Positions 1-8,961 of a stretch of DNA of 46,011 bases are shown here, one piece after another. The notes below the pieces were generated by a model. It did no database searches and was not told the DNA's origin. It saw only the letters and a list, made by a program, of their open reading frames with translations. Numbering within the stretch: position 1 is the stretch's first letter; each line of letters starts with the position of its first letter. Source of the stretch: JAISDD01 sp031553935 (GTDB taxonomy: Bacteria > Bacillota > Syntrophomonadia > Syntrophomonadales > Syntrophomonadaceae); NCBI GenBank assembly GCA_031553935.1, contig JAVBKS010000033.1:1-46011 (forward strand), written 5' to 3'. Made by a program: the position numbers and the translations under genes.

Positions 1-253
1 CAACGGGAAAACCAGCCTTTAGTAAAGCCTGGCGGCCCGGCACTCCAGTAACCCAGCCGATTTCTGGTGCTCCGGCTGTTCCATGGAATATATGATCTAC
101 TTGTTCATGTTTTAGGCCTGATCTTTTGACCAGTTCTTTTAAGACTTCGGCGCACAGGTCTACACTGTGCCAATTGGATAGGGGTCCCCCCATTTTGTCG
201 ATAGCTGTTCTGGCATAGGTTGTGATTACAACATCATTTGCACTCTTGGCCAT
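1..253 (-). CDS. thiolase (acetyl-CoA acetyltransferase family), N-terminal part, cut by window edge
   Basis: Only the first 84 residues are inside the window. They begin MAKSANDVVITTYARTAIDK, almost the same as the N-termini of the complete thiolases at 277-1500 and 41857-43080. An AGGAGGT ribosome binding site precedes the ATG. The catalytic cysteine region lies beyond the left edge, so activity cannot be judged. The gene starts 23 bp after the stop of the upstream thiolase, so it is very likely the next gene of the same leftward operon. Thiolases cleave 3-ketoacyl-CoA with CoA to acetyl-CoA and a shortened acyl-CoA, or run in reverse. Family assignment is firm; substrate is unknown. Confidence 0.9.
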   Translation of the reverse strand, partial: MAKSANDVVITTYARTAIDKMGGPLSNWHSVDLCAEVLKELVKRSGLKHEQVDHIFHGTAGAPEIGWVTGVPGRQALLKAGFPV

Positions 254-276
254 GGTTTACCTCCTAAGTTCCTAAA

Positions 277-1500
277 TTACTCAACTTCAATAATTATGGC
301 GTCGCCCTGAGCTAATCCGCCGCAAAGTGAAGCGGCACCATATTTTTGCCCTCTGGCTTTGAGTTCAGGAATCATAGTCATTACTAAACGAATCCCGGTC
401 GCTCCTAATGGATGCCCGATTGCTATGGAACCACCATTAACATTTGTTATATCTTTTACATGTTTCCAAAGTCCATCATCTCCGTTTGACAGAACTTTGG
501 TAGCGGTTAAACAAACAGCTGCGAAGGCTTCATTGATCTCGATTAATCCCAAATCGTCCAATTTTAGTCCATTCATTTCAAGAGCAAGTTTAATCGCTTT
601 TCCTGGTACAGTAGCAATATTACTGTAATCTTCCGCTATGCTCGCAACTTTAAATACTTTAGCGACTGGAGTTAACCCTAATTCGTCTGCTTTCTTTCTG
701 GTAGTCATAATAACTCCACTGGCTCCAGTGTTTATCCCTGGGCAATTACCGGCGGTCACGGTTGGACTACCATATATGGTCGGAAGTTTAGCAAGCTGTT
801 CGGCAGTGGTTCCTGGGCGGGGCATTTGGTCTTTATCAAATATTAATGCCGGCTTATTTTTGCCCTGCGCAAGTTCTAGTGCAAAAATTTCATCTTTGAA
901 GAATCCTCTGTCAAAGGCTTTGCCCCATTTTTCGTGACTTAGAGCGGCCCATTCATCCTGCATTTCACGCCCAATGCCATGTGCCACTGCTACTTCTCCA
1001 GCATCTTTAGATACGATTCCAAAGCCTTCGTATCCGGCTCCAACTAGTTGATCTTTTATCCTCATGTCGCCAAGTCTTGAGCCCTGCCAACGAAACTTAG
1101 GATCTACATATAAGGGCAGGTTTTGCATATTGTCCGCACCGGTAGCCATACAGACCTCTGAATCTCCAAGCGTTAAAAAACGCCATGCATATTGGATTGC
1201 CGTTGTTCCTGAACAACATGCTCTGTCAATCGTATTAGATAGAGTTGTAACCGGAAACCCAGCTTTTAGCAGTGACTGGCGGATTGGAATGTCGGTCTTC
1301 ATACCAACTTCTAATGATGTTGCAGTGCCATGCAAAATATCATTAATTTGTTCAGCTTTTAGATTCGATCTTTTCAATAATTCCTTTAATACTTCTGCCG
1401 TTAAATCAGTACTATGCACATTAGCCAATGGCCCGCCCATTTTGTCAATTGCAGTACGGGCATAAGTTGTAATTACAATATCATTTGCATTTTTTGCCAT
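277..1500 (-). CDS. thiolase (acetyl-CoA acetyltransferase / 3-ketoacyl-CoA thiolase)
   Basis: Full-length thiolase of 407 residues. The nucleophilic cysteine is expected at C95 in DRACCSGTT, the motif NEAFA is present, the active-site histidine is H363 in GHPLGATG, and the second catalytic cysteine is C393 in LCGGLAQGD. It should carry out thiolytic cleavage of 3-ketoacyl-CoA, the last step of beta-oxidation, in the cytoplasm. It lies 42 bp after the HSD10-like dehydrogenase at 1543-2313, so hydroxyacyl-CoA oxidation and cleavage are encoded as a pair. Its closest visible relative is the thiolase at 41857-43080, which follows the closest relative of that same SDR. Chain-length specificity cannot be read from the sequence. 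Confidence 0.93.
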   Translation of the reverse strand: MAKNANDIVITTYARTAIDKMGGPLANVHSTDLTAEVLKELLKRSNLKAEQINDILHGTATSLEVGMKTDIPIRQSLLKAGFPVTTLSNTIDRACCSGTTAIQYAWRFLTLGDSEVCMATGADNMQNLPLYVDPKFRWQGSRLGDMRIKDQLVGAGYEGFGIVSKDAGEVAVAHGIGREMQDEWAALSHEKWGKAFDRGFFKDEIFALELAQGKNKPALIFDKDQMPRPGTTAEQLAKLPTIYGSPTVTAGNCPGINTGASGVIMTTRKKADELGLTPVAKVFKVASIAEDYSNIATVPGKAIKLALEMNGLKLDDLGLIEINEAFAAVCLTATKVLSNGDDGLWKHVKDITNVNGGSIAIGHPLGATGIRLVMTMIPELKARGQKYGAASLCGGLAQGDAIIIEVE

Positions 1501-1542
1501 TTTAACACTTCTTTCCTTGTTTTTGGTAATAATTCAGTATGC

Positions 1543-2313
1543 TTATCTTGGTTGCATCCTTAGCGCGCCGTCCAAACGAATTATTTCGCCGTTAAAGTAG
1601 TTCGTTTCTACGATCAGCTTGACCAGATTGGCAAATTCTTGCATTTGCCCTAGTCTGGAGGGGAAAGGTATTCCTTTTTCTAATACTTGTCTTACGTTTT
1701 CCGGTAATTGTGACATTCCCGGAGTTAAGAATAGTCCCGGGCAAATGGTTACACAGCGAATGCCTTCTGATGATAGCTCGCGGGCTATAGTTAGAGTCAT
1801 AGAGTTGATTGCACCCTTGGTTGCCGAGTAAGATACTTGCCCGATTTGGCCTTCAATGGAAGCGATTGATGAAGTGTTGATGATAACTCCTTTGGCTCCA
1901 TCAGCATCGCCTTCATTTTGCATCATACATACTGCAGCTTGGCGGGTCATATTAAATGCTCCAACTAAATTGGTAGCAACAACTTTTTTGAAATTCTCTA
2001 AATTGTGGGCGCCTTTTTTCTTGTCAGCAGTCTTTTCTGCAATAACATAAGCAGCATTATTTAATAAAATATCTATTCTACCAAATGAGTCCATTGCTAA
2101 CTTTATCGCAGCATCAACATCAGCTTCGTTTGCAATATCACATTTGCCATAAACTGCATTAGAACCAATTTTTTCAGCTAAAGCCTTGGCTGCCTCTACA
2201 TTGATATCTAAAATAACTACTTTAGCTCCGGCCGCTGCCAAAGTCTCTACTGAAGTCCCGCCTAACCCCATGGCTCCGCCTGTTACTAATGCTACACGTC
2301 CTTTAATATCCAT
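1543..2313 (-). CDS. HSD10-like 3-hydroxyacyl-CoA dehydrogenase (short-chain dehydrogenase)
   Basis: SDR of 256 residues with cofactor motif TGGAMGLG (11-18), D36 at the end of the second strand (NAD(H) preference), NNAA, and the catalytic residues S149, Y162 and K166 in YSATK. The ending LDGALRMQP is typical of type-II 3-hydroxyacyl-CoA dehydrogenases related to HSD17B10, and unlike FabG-type SDRs. The expected reaction is NAD-dependent oxidation of 3-hydroxyacyl-CoA to 3-ketoacyl-CoA. A GGAGGAGT site precedes the ATG. The next gene is a thiolase that would use the product. The protein is nearly the same as the one at 43129-43899, suggesting duplication of the SDR-thiolase pair. Confidence 0.88.
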   Translation of the reverse strand: MDIKGRVALVTGGAMGLGGTSVETLAAAGAKVVILDINVEAAKALAEKIGSNAVYGKCDIANEADVDAAIKLAMDSFGRIDILLNNAAYVIAEKTADKKKGAHNLENFKKVVATNLVGAFNMTRQAAVCMMQNEGDADGAKGVIINTSSIASIEGQIGQVSYSATKGAINSMTLTIARELSSEGIRCVTICPGLFLTPGMSQLPENVRQVLEKGIPFPSRLGQMQEFANLVKLIVETNYFNGEIIRLDGALRMQPR

Positions 2314-2447
2314 TTTTACTCCTCCATTTATTTGGTTTTTGTACCATTTTTTGATAATTTGGCTATTCCCTAGTTCCCAGTTCCTCTTCCACCTCCCCTT
2401 TGCTTTCGTATTAAAGTAAAGCTAATAAATTGACCTATGGGCATCTA

Positions 2448-3674
2448 TTACTCAACTTCAAGAATTACTGCATCACCTTGTCCTAGACCTCCGCAAATTG
2501 CACAAGCTCCGTATTTACCGCCTCTAGCTTTTAGTTCTCGAATACAGGTCATAACCAAACGCATACCGGTGCCGCCGATTGGATGTCCGATAGCTACAGC
2601 TCCGCCATTAACATTGGTAATACTTTTTAGATAATCCCATTTACCTGTGTCTCCATCGGCTAACAATTTAGTTGATGTCACCGGCATGGCAGCAAACGCT
2701 TCGTTGATTTCGATTAATTCGATATCATCAAGCTTAAGCCCGGTAATGCTTAACCCTTTGTTGATTGCGGTAGCTGGTGAAATTGCTATATGACTGCCTT
2801 GTTCAGCAATGCTGGCTACGGTCAGTACTCGAGCTAAAGGCGCAAAACCTAATTGCTCAGCCTTGCTTCTAGTCATACAAATAACACCAGATGCACCCGC
2901 ATTTAATCCCGGGGCATTTCCAGCCGTAACCGTTTTGCTGCCATTAACTAATGGTAGACTGGCGATTTCTTCTAAAGTAGTGTTGGGACGAGGTGATTGA
3001 TCTTTGTTAAATATTACGGGTGGTTTGCCTCTTCCTTGGCTAAATTCGATGGGAAATATCTCTTCTTCAAAATATCCTTTTTCGAAAGCTTTACCCCATT
3101 TAACATGGCTGTAATACGCCCATTCATCTTGCATTTCTTTAGTTATCCCGTATGAAAGAGCAACATTAGCTGCGTCTTGAGCCAAAACTCCAAATCCTTT
3201 GTATCCCAGCTCAGCAAGAGGATCCCAGAGCATTGATTTAGACATAACTCTAAATGGTTCTTTTCTATATATTGGATCAATAGTTATTGGATATCGGCCC
3301 ATATTGTCTCCGCCGGTAACCATTGCTACATTTGCTTCACCCAAAGCAATATTTCTAAAGGTCATTTGCAAAGCGGTTGTTGGAGAACAGCAGGCTCTAT
3401 CAACCATGTTTGATATAGTCCCATAGGGGAAATTCGCATTCAGCAAAGCTTGTCTTATCGGTATATCACCATTCAGACCTAATTCAATGCAGCAAGCAGA
3501 GCCATTATTGATTTCGTCGATCTGTTCTGGCTTTAAGCCTGATCTCTTTATCAATTCTTCTAATACATATTTTAGCAATTCATGCGTAGGTGATTTGTAA
3601 GTAACACCGCCAAATTTGTCAATTGCTGTTCTTGCATAATGGGTAATGACAATATCATTTCCTGTCTTATTCAA
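2448..3674 (-). CDS. thiolase, divergent paralogue
   Basis: Thiolase of 408 residues beginning MNKTGNDIVITHYARTAIDK. The catalytic cysteine aligns at C95, but the following motif is CCSPTT instead of the CCSGTT of most paralogues here. NEAFA, GHPIGGTG and ICGGLGQGD carry the remaining catalytic groups, so it looks active. It lies between the FabG-like SDR at 3773 and the HSD10-like SDR at 1543 in the same leftward cluster. The Gly-to-Pro change next to the nucleophile and the overall divergence suggest a different acyl substrate, which is inference. Confidence 0.92.
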   Translation of the reverse strand: MNKTGNDIVITHYARTAIDKFGGVTYKSPTHELLKYVLEELIKRSGLKPEQIDEINNGSACCIELGLNGDIPIRQALLNANFPYGTISNMVDRACCSPTTALQMTFRNIALGEANVAMVTGGDNMGRYPITIDPIYRKEPFRVMSKSMLWDPLAELGYKGFGVLAQDAANVALSYGITKEMQDEWAYYSHVKWGKAFEKGYFEEEIFPIEFSQGRGKPPVIFNKDQSPRPNTTLEEIASLPLVNGSKTVTAGNAPGLNAGASGVICMTRSKAEQLGFAPLARVLTVASIAEQGSHIAISPATAINKGLSITGLKLDDIELIEINEAFAAMPVTSTKLLADGDTGKWDYLKSITNVNGGAVAIGHPIGGTGMRLVMTCIRELKARGGKYGACAICGGLGQGDAVILEVE

Positions 3675-3772
3675 AGTAATGCCTCCTAATACTTGTTATT
3701 ATTTAGTACTGTGTCTTGTAAGTGAATTACAAAACCATCAGTAATCGATACAATTGTAACTGTCTAATAAAT

Positions 3773-4549
3773 CTATTCTGTAGTAAGTCCCCCATCAACA
3801 CTCAAGCAGGCTCCAGTAATAAAAGAAGATTCTTCACTGGCAAGGAATAGCATCGCATTAGCAGCTTCTTGCGGAGTTCCAGTTCTACCAATGGGATGCA
3901 GAGTAGCTAAGTAGGCCCTGACTTCTTCGCCCCGTGCTTTAATCACTTCTTCCATCAAAGGAGTTATGATGCCCCCCGGACAAAAGCAATTGATCCTTAT
4001 CCCTTCGGTCGCATAACCTAGCGCATAGCTTTGCGTAAGAGTTTTTACCGCTCCTTTACTGGCAATGTATAATTGATTATTTGGCCTGGCAACGAAACTG
4101 GCGGTTGAGCCTGTATTAACAATGACACCTCTTACATCATTGATTTTTTCTTGCTTCAGCATTTGTTCAACCGCATACTTGTCGCAGAACAATACCCCTT
4201 TAACATTAACAGCTAATGTCTGGTCTGCATCAGATTCCGTCCACTCGTTTGGTAGCTGTGGCAACATGATGCCTGCATTTGCACACATTATGTCTAATCT
4301 TCCATGCTTTTCTACCGTTTTGTTAATCAAGTCAATGACTTGATATTCTCGAGTTACATCAGTTTTAATAAACATAGTATCCAGACCGGCTGAACTTAAG
4401 CGATCAGATAATCCCTGGCCTGCTTCATTAATATCTGCGATGACCAGCTTTGCTCCTTCCTTCGCAAAAGATTCACATGCTGCCGCACCAATTCCCATAG
4501 CTCCGCCGGTAACTATAACGACTTTGTCTCTAAATCTCATTCTATTCAT
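3773..4549 (-). CDS. FabG-like short-chain dehydrogenase/reductase
   Basis: Classical SDR of 258 residues: TGGAMGIG near residues 15-22, an ADIN motif at the end of the second strand that favours NAD(H), CANAG, catalytic Ser in VNTGS, YIASK (Tyr and Lys), and the ending LSVDGGLTTE. The family oxidises or reduces secondary alcohols or 3-hydroxyacyl thioesters. The first ATG is used here; a second Met lies three codons later. The gene before it is a similar SDR (4664) and before that an acyl-CoA dehydrogenase, an order repeated at 32128-35020. The location in a beta-oxidation cluster supports a hydroxyacyl-CoA substrate, but this is not proven. Confidence 0.85.
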   Translation of the reverse strand: MNRMRFRDKVVIVTGGAMGIGAAACESFAKEGAKLVIADINEAGQGLSDRLSSAGLDTMFIKTDVTREYQVIDLINKTVEKHGRLDIMCANAGIMLPQLPNEWTESDADQTLAVNVKGVLFCDKYAVEQMLKQEKINDVRGVIVNTGSTASFVARPNNQLYIASKGAVKTLTQSYALGYATEGIRINCFCPGGIITPLMEEVIKARGEEVRAYLATLHPIGRTGTPQEAANAMLFLASEESSFITGACLSVDGGLTTE

Positions 4550-4663
4550 TATTTGCCGCCCCCTATCGAATATTGACTAGCCTCTATTACGCTTTAAATC
4601 ACATTTTTAAAACTTAGCTCATAATGACGGAAGGTATTTGTTCCCCATTCGAACACTGATTAA

Positions 4664-5416
4664 TTAGATTGCCGTATAGCCTCCGTCAACACATAATAAG
4701 GTGCCGGTAATAAATGATGCATCATCGCTTGACAAAAACAGCACTGCATTTGCTACTTCTGAAGTTTTGCCCAGGCGGCCAATTGGATGCAAATCCACCA
4801 TCATCTTGTAATGTTCCGGGCTCTGCACGGTTTCTTTGAGAATTTTGGTTTCGATTATCCCTGGACAGATTCCGTTAACTCTTATACCCTCAGATGAGTG
4901 CGATAAGGCAAAACAATGAGTCAAGCTTCTGACGGCTCCCTTTGAAGTAGAATATCCTAATGATCTCGGCCTTCCCACCAGACCAAATACTGAGCACATA
5001 TTAACAATAGTTCCTCTCGACTCTTGCTTCATCATTTGCAGAATCGCGTATTTATCACAGAAATACATTCCGAATACATTGATGCTCATGATCCTACTAA
5101 GATCTTCTTCACTATGATCTACATTCATAATAAAAGGAGCAATGCCAGCATTAGCTACCATTACATCTAAGCTGCCATGCTTTTTTACAGTTTCATCAAC
5201 CAAATGAACTACGTCACTTTCTTTCGATACATCCGTTTTAATAAAACTTACATTAAAGCCTTGGGCATTTTGATCATTCGCTACTTGATGGCCTTGCTCA
5301 TTAATATCAGCAATGACAACTTTGGCCCCTTCCCTTGCGTATGCCTCAACGATTGCTTCTCCGATACCCATTGCTCCCCCAGTCACAATGACAACTTTGT
5401 CTTGAAATCTCTTCAT
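4664..5416 (-). CDS. FabG-like short-chain dehydrogenase/reductase
   Basis: SDR of 250 residues with TGGAMGIG near residue 11, VVIADIN (NAD(H)-type acidic residue), ANAG, catalytic Ser in VNMCS, YSTSK, and the ending CVDGGYTA. A GGAGGAGA ribosome binding site precedes the ATG. It is the first of two consecutive SDRs after the acyl-CoA dehydrogenase at 5617-6759, from which it is separated by about 200 bp with no other visible gene. Its closest local relatives are the SDRs at 33022 and 32128, which follow another acyl-CoA dehydrogenase. Probably an NAD-dependent hydroxyacyl-CoA or alcohol dehydrogenase; substrate unknown. Confidence 0.85.
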   Translation of the reverse strand: MKRFQDKVVIVTGGAMGIGEAIVEAYAREGAKVVIADINEQGHQVANDQNAQGFNVSFIKTDVSKESDVVHLVDETVKKHGSLDVMVANAGIAPFIMNVDHSEEDLSRIMSINVFGMYFCDKYAILQMMKQESRGTIVNMCSVFGLVGRPRSLGYSTSKGAVRSLTHCFALSHSSEGIRVNGICPGIIETKILKETVQSPEHYKMMVDLHPIGRLGKTSEVANAVLFLSSDDASFITGTLLCVDGGYTAI

Positions 5417-5616
5417 TACGTTCTCCTCCAGTCAATATTTTGTAATTTATTATTAGGTCTATAAGGCCTTAACAATCATTGGCTTAACGTACCAAATAAG
5501 TGAATATCATCTTCAGGATTTCCAGATCAGGAGCTTGGGTTGTTTTATTACCGCTGATTACAGGTCTATTTGCTATACCTCCGAGCCTCACACTATCAAA
5601 GCTTCTGATTCTATGC

Positions 5617-6759
5617 TTATAAACCGATTTCTTTAGCTATTATGGTCTTCATAATTTCAGACGTACCTGCAACTATAGTGAAGAGGCGCGAATCAACAAA
5701 CTGGCGGGATATTGGGTATTCTTCGCAATATCCGTAGCCTCCGAATAATTGAAGGCAGCGGCTGGATACCCTATGCGCCATTTCATTTATCCATAATTTA
5801 GCCATACTGACTTCCTTAACCACATTTTCATGTTTCATGTGAGCTAAGGTCAGTTTTTCGATGAAACTGCGAGCACATTCAATTTCGGCTGCACATTCAG
5901 CTAAAACAAATTGTGTATTCTGAAATTGGCTTAGTTTTTTGCCAAATAATTGCCGTTGATCAGCATATTCCAAGGCGAGGTCTAATGAATGTTGGGCCAA
6001 AAATGTTGTGTCAATCGTACTTAAAAGTCTTTCTTGCTGCAATTCCGACATCAGATAATAGAAGCCTTTGCCTTCTTCACCAATAAGATTTGCAGCTGGA
6101 ACTCGGCAGTCTTCAAAGAATAATTCTGTGGTGTCTCCGCAGTGAAATCCGATTTTGGGTATTCTGTTCCCCTTGGAGAAACCCGGAGTGCCTTCTTCAA
6201 CTGCAATTAAGCTAATACTTCTAAAATCCGAGCTATTTCCGGTTTTAAGAGCAACAATCGAAATACCGCAGTTACCACCATTAGTGATAAAAGTTTTCGA
6301 ACCATTTATGATGTAGTGATCGCCGTCTTTTACAGCTTTAGTTCTAATCGCTTGCAAATCAGATCCTGTTCCCGGCTCAGTCATGGCAACTGATGAGATC
6401 ATTTCGCCGCTAACACATTTAGGAAGCCATCTTTCCTTTTGTTCTTCATTGCAAAACTTGTTTAAATACGGAACGGCTACGCCGCTGTGTAGAATTGCTC
6501 CGATAGAGTTGATGCCCTTAATGAAAAACTGTTCGTTAAGAATGAATTCATAGAGAAAGTCAGCATTAACACCTCCATATTTTTCATCAGCCCATGCGCA
6601 AATGTAGCCGTTGTCTCCAAGCTGCTTGAAAATTTCTTTTGGTGGATACCCAACTGCTCCCCATTCTTCATAATAGGGAAGTATTTGGTTGTCAATGAAA
6701 TTCCCTAGAGCATTGCGATACATTTCGTGTTCGCTTGTGAATGGTAAGATACTCTTCAT
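5617..6759 (-). CDS. acyl-CoA dehydrogenase, long-chain/isovaleryl-type active site
   Basis: Flavin-dependent acyl-CoA dehydrogenase of 380 residues, which would make a 2-enoyl-CoA and pass electrons to an electron-transfer flavoprotein. Visible motifs are VAMTEPGTGSDL (about 124-135), INGSKTFITN and GYGYCEEYPISRQF. The usual C-terminal catalytic glutamate (as in YEGT of medium-chain enzymes) is replaced by Ala in VAGTSEIMK. A candidate base is E243 in QQERL, the position used by isovaleryl-CoA and long-chain enzymes. An AGGAGGGG site precedes the ATG. It is the first gene of the left catabolic cluster and is divergent from the TetR gene at 7382. Confidence 0.93.
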   Translation of the reverse strand: MKSILPFTSEHEMYRNALGNFIDNQILPYYEEWGAVGYPPKEIFKQLGDNGYICAWADEKYGGVNADFLYEFILNEQFFIKGINSIGAILHSGVAVPYLNKFCNEEQKERWLPKCVSGEMISSVAMTEPGTGSDLQAIRTKAVKDGDHYIINGSKTFITNGGNCGISIVALKTGNSSDFRSISLIAVEEGTPGFSKGNRIPKIGFHCGDTTELFFEDCRVPAANLIGEEGKGFYYLMSELQQERLLSTIDTTFLAQHSLDLALEYADQRQLFGKKLSQFQNTQFVLAECAAEIECARSFIEKLTLAHMKHENVVKEVSMAKLWINEMAHRVSSRCLQLFGGYGYCEEYPISRQFVDSRLFTIVAGTSEIMKTIIAKEIGL

Positions 6760-7308
6760 TACTAAACCCCTCCTATTTTTTTACTATATGCAATAGTCTT
6801 GCTACGCCATAAACCCTTTGCTTGCACACTTTAAGCAAAAGTAAAACCAAATCGAGTTTTGAATATACATTATATATTGTCTAATATATATATTATTATT
6901 TTGTGCAGTTTTATGGATAAAATTTATTCGAGTATTATTTGCATTCATTACGCAACATAAGTAATTGTTTTCAGGTATAGGGATCTTAAACCTCCGTAAA
7001 TTCCAATGTTGGACATCGATAAAGATTTTGCGAGAGAACACAAGTTGACGATAAAAAGTGTTGCAGTGTAACAGCTAGCATTTACACTGCAGAGTTAATT
7101 TGTTCTTTACAACTTATATAATTTATAATCTGCATTTTATTAAATATTAGCATTACGTATCCAATTCAGTCAACTAAATATTTTCGAGAAAGTACTGTCA
7201 CCCCCTCGTATTTCTTTGCAAACCTAGCTATTAAGTGTCTCTTTAGGTTTGTACTCTTTTGATTCTTTAGTTTAATGCATTAACCTCATCAACAATTTGC
7301 TCGAAAAA
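6760..7308. other. divergent intergenic control region between acyl-CoA dehydrogenase and TetR genes
   Basis: About 620 bp lie between the two divergent start codons, AT-rich and without a convincing gene. An open frame at 6802-7041 (-) has no recognisable domain and no ribosome binding site. The region holds a strong inverted repeat at 7062-7091 and a consensus-like promoter for the TetR gene at 7309-7337, listed separately. It should also contain the leftward promoter of the acyl-CoA dehydrogenase operon, which I could not place with confidence. Confidence 0.6.
7062..7091. promoter_or_regulatory. inverted repeat, candidate TetR-type operator
   Basis: Two perfect 10-bp arms, TGCAGTGTAA (7062-7071) and TTACACTGCA (7082-7091), are separated by 10 bp. 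No T-run follows on either strand, so it does not look like a terminator. It sits between the divergent acyl-CoA dehydrogenase operon and its TetR regulator, where such regulators commonly bind. The binding role is inference. Confidence 0.5.
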
Positions 7309-7337
7309 TTGACTACTTTCACTGCAAGATATATAAT
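7309..7337 (+). promoter_or_regulatory. sigma-A-type promoter of the TetR gene
   Basis: TTGACT (7309-7314), a 17-bp spacer and TATAAT (7332-7337) form a near-consensus promoter reading rightward. Transcription would start near 7344, about 40 bp before the preferred ATG at 7382. Confidence 0.65.
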
Positions 7338-7381
7338 AAATTTTGGACTTAGAATATTATGATTTTGCTAGGATGTTGTTG

Positions 7382-8044
7382 ATGAGCCGCGACCCACAAA
7401 AAACAAAGAATAGAATTTTAAAAGAGTTTAATGCGTTGTATGATTCCAATGGTTATGATAAGACTACTATGGCGGTACTTAGCAAAGCCTGCGGGATGAG
7501 TTTGGGTAATATAAATTTCTACTTCAAAAAGAAAGAAGATTTGGTTGTCGCTTCTTTTATGGATAGGACGAAATTAATCTTTAGAATACTTAATGAGATT
7601 GCAGTTCTCCCAAATGATATCTTGTTTAAGTATTTGTTAAGAGTTATAATTTTTGACTATTTGGCCAGCAAAGATGAGAGTCTATATCACTTGATGGCTG
7701 AGACTCCTGAGATATTAGCGGTAGTAGACCGCCTAAACGAGGATTCATATATTACTTTCGTAAGAGCTTTTAGACAATTGAGAATTCCTATCAGCGAACA
7801 GCAAATCTTGACCGGCTGCTTAGGTGCGGTATGCACACATATAATGCTTATGCGCCGTTCTTATATTAACCATTTGCCCTTAAATTATTATCATTTGTAT
7901 GATGCGTATTGTGATATGTTATTTAGCCAGTGCAACTTCAGTGAAGTAAAAGAATACCGGCATCGCGTTTTGGAGTTTTTTGAGGAATTAGATAAAGATA
8001 AGTTTGTCGAAAAGTATACCAAAGCATATGCAGAGCTCTATTGA
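7382..8044 (+). CDS. TetR/AcrR-family transcriptional regulator
   Basis: 220 residues from the preferred ATG. A TTG at 7343 would extend the frame but lies at the predicted transcription start. The N-terminal helix-turn-helix reads TTMAVLSKACGMSLGNINFY followed by FKKKEDL, the classic TetR pattern; the rest is a helical ligand-binding domain with no recognised effector. It is divergent from the acyl-CoA dehydrogenase operon and paralogous to the regulator at 44269-44958, sharing LPLNYY and a FEELDKD stretch near the C-terminus. By analogy with FadR/PsrA-type regulators it probably represses the neighbouring beta-oxidation operon and responds to an acyl-CoA; the effector is inference. Confidence 0.85.
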   Translation: MSRDPQKTKNRILKEFNALYDSNGYDKTTMAVLSKACGMSLGNINFYFKKKEDLVVASFMDRTKLIFRILNEIAVLPNDILFKYLLRVIIFDYLASKDESLYHLMAETPEILAVVDRLNEDSYITFVRAFRQLRIPISEQQILTGCLGAVCTHIMLMRRSYINHLPLNYYHLYDAYCDMLFSQCNFSEVKEYRHRVLEFFEELDKDKFVEKYTKAYAELY

Positions 8045-8358
8045 TTTGAATTGTATCAAGCCAGAAATTCGTCAAACATAGTTTAGTCCTGCACTTCCAC
8101 GGTATGCTACTCGGTTTTTTAAAGTTGCAGCGTTTTCATAGGTTTTATTTCCGTTGCAGTCTGTGCAAATAATACTCAACGCGCCTCACGCCGGTAACGT
8201 CATTTATATGGGCAAACGTGGACGCGAGTTTCCCCAGCACATTGACGGCGGGAAGCAAGTCATGATTCCCAGCGTGCCAACGCACCTTGTGGTGTTGTAA
8301 GCATCATATCATTCCCTAACAAGCTGTCATCCATGATAGAGCATGTTAAAACTTTTTG
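8045..8358. other. intergenic region with a 52-codon coding-like remnant
   Basis: This 314-bp stretch after the TetR gene has no complete gene. On the + strand, 8142-8297 is an open frame of 52 codons ending in a stop, containing GKRGREFPQHIDGGKQVMIP. It looks like real protein, is more G+C-rich than the surroundings, and has no start signal. I do not recognise the family. It is probably the 3' end of a gene truncated by a past insertion or deletion. Confidence 0.35.
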
Positions 8359-8961
8359 TTATTTCACCGCATCCATAAGAAATAGTGATGCATCAGTGTT
8401 CATAAACAATTTTTCGCCGTGGTAAAAAGTCCGAGACTGTACGTTTATAAAGCCCAAACGCATTAAAATGGATTTTAGACTTTCCTGCTCAAAACCGTTA
8501 TGGACATCTGCGGACACAATCACCTCGTTCTTGTCGAAATCTACCAGCAGCAGATGCCCGCCCTCATTCAGCATTGTGTAAATTTGCGCCAATACCGGTT
8601 TAATATTTTTTATATGCAAAAGTACTTGCGCCATAATGATATAGTCTGCGTGCAAATCGGGCGGTGTATTTTCCTCGATGTTGCAGCACAGAACATCGGC
8701 GTTTGTAATGCCGGACTGTTGCAATTTTTGCTCGGCTATTCGCACCATGTTGGGTGAAGCGTCAATAAACAACACGGACTTGAAATCTTTTAGCAGCTCC
8801 ATGCCGATAAGTCCGGTTCCGCAGCCGAAGTCTATTGCAGTTTTCTGTTTTCCGTCCTCAATGCAGAGACGCAGCGCCTCAGCTATTATTTTTGAAATCT
8901 CTATCCGTTCCGGCATATCGTAACTGTTAGCGATAGCTTCGAATTTATCAATATTTCCCAC
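8359..8961 (-). CDS. class I SAM-dependent methyltransferase
   Basis: 200 residues. The SAM-binding motif I is AIDFGCGTGLIG (about 43-54), followed by an acidic LFIDASPNM loop, the post-motif IIMAQVLLHI and GGHLLLVDF. These place it in the class I methyltransferase fold, UbiE/small-molecule type. The start codon is GTG, preceded by AAAGGAGT at good spacing; no ATG fits better. The substrate is not evident. It overlaps the 3' end of the broken Fic-like reading frame at 8948, so the two may once have been translationally coupled. Its G+C content is visibly higher than that of the beta-oxidation genes, which suggests horizontal acquisition. Confidence 0.85.
   Translation of the reverse strand: MGNIDKFEAIANSYDMPERIEISKIIAEALRLCIEDGKQKTAIDFGCGTGLIGMELLKDFKSVLFIDASPNMVRIAEQKLQQSGITNADVLCCNIEENTPPDLHADYIIMAQVLLHIKNIKPVLAQIYTMLNEGGHLLLVDFDKNEVIVSADVHNGFEQESLKSILMRLGFINVQSRTFYHGEKLFMNTDASLFLMDAVK

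Noticed and set aside
6802..7041. 79-codon open frame on the - strand in the control region
   Set aside because: No recognisable domain, no ribosome binding site, AT-rich composition; it lies in a region expected to hold promoters.
7382..8044. Drug-efflux repressor (common TetR label)
   Set aside because: No efflux pump is adjacent; the divergent neighbour is a beta-oxidation operon and the paralogue at 44269 has the same context.
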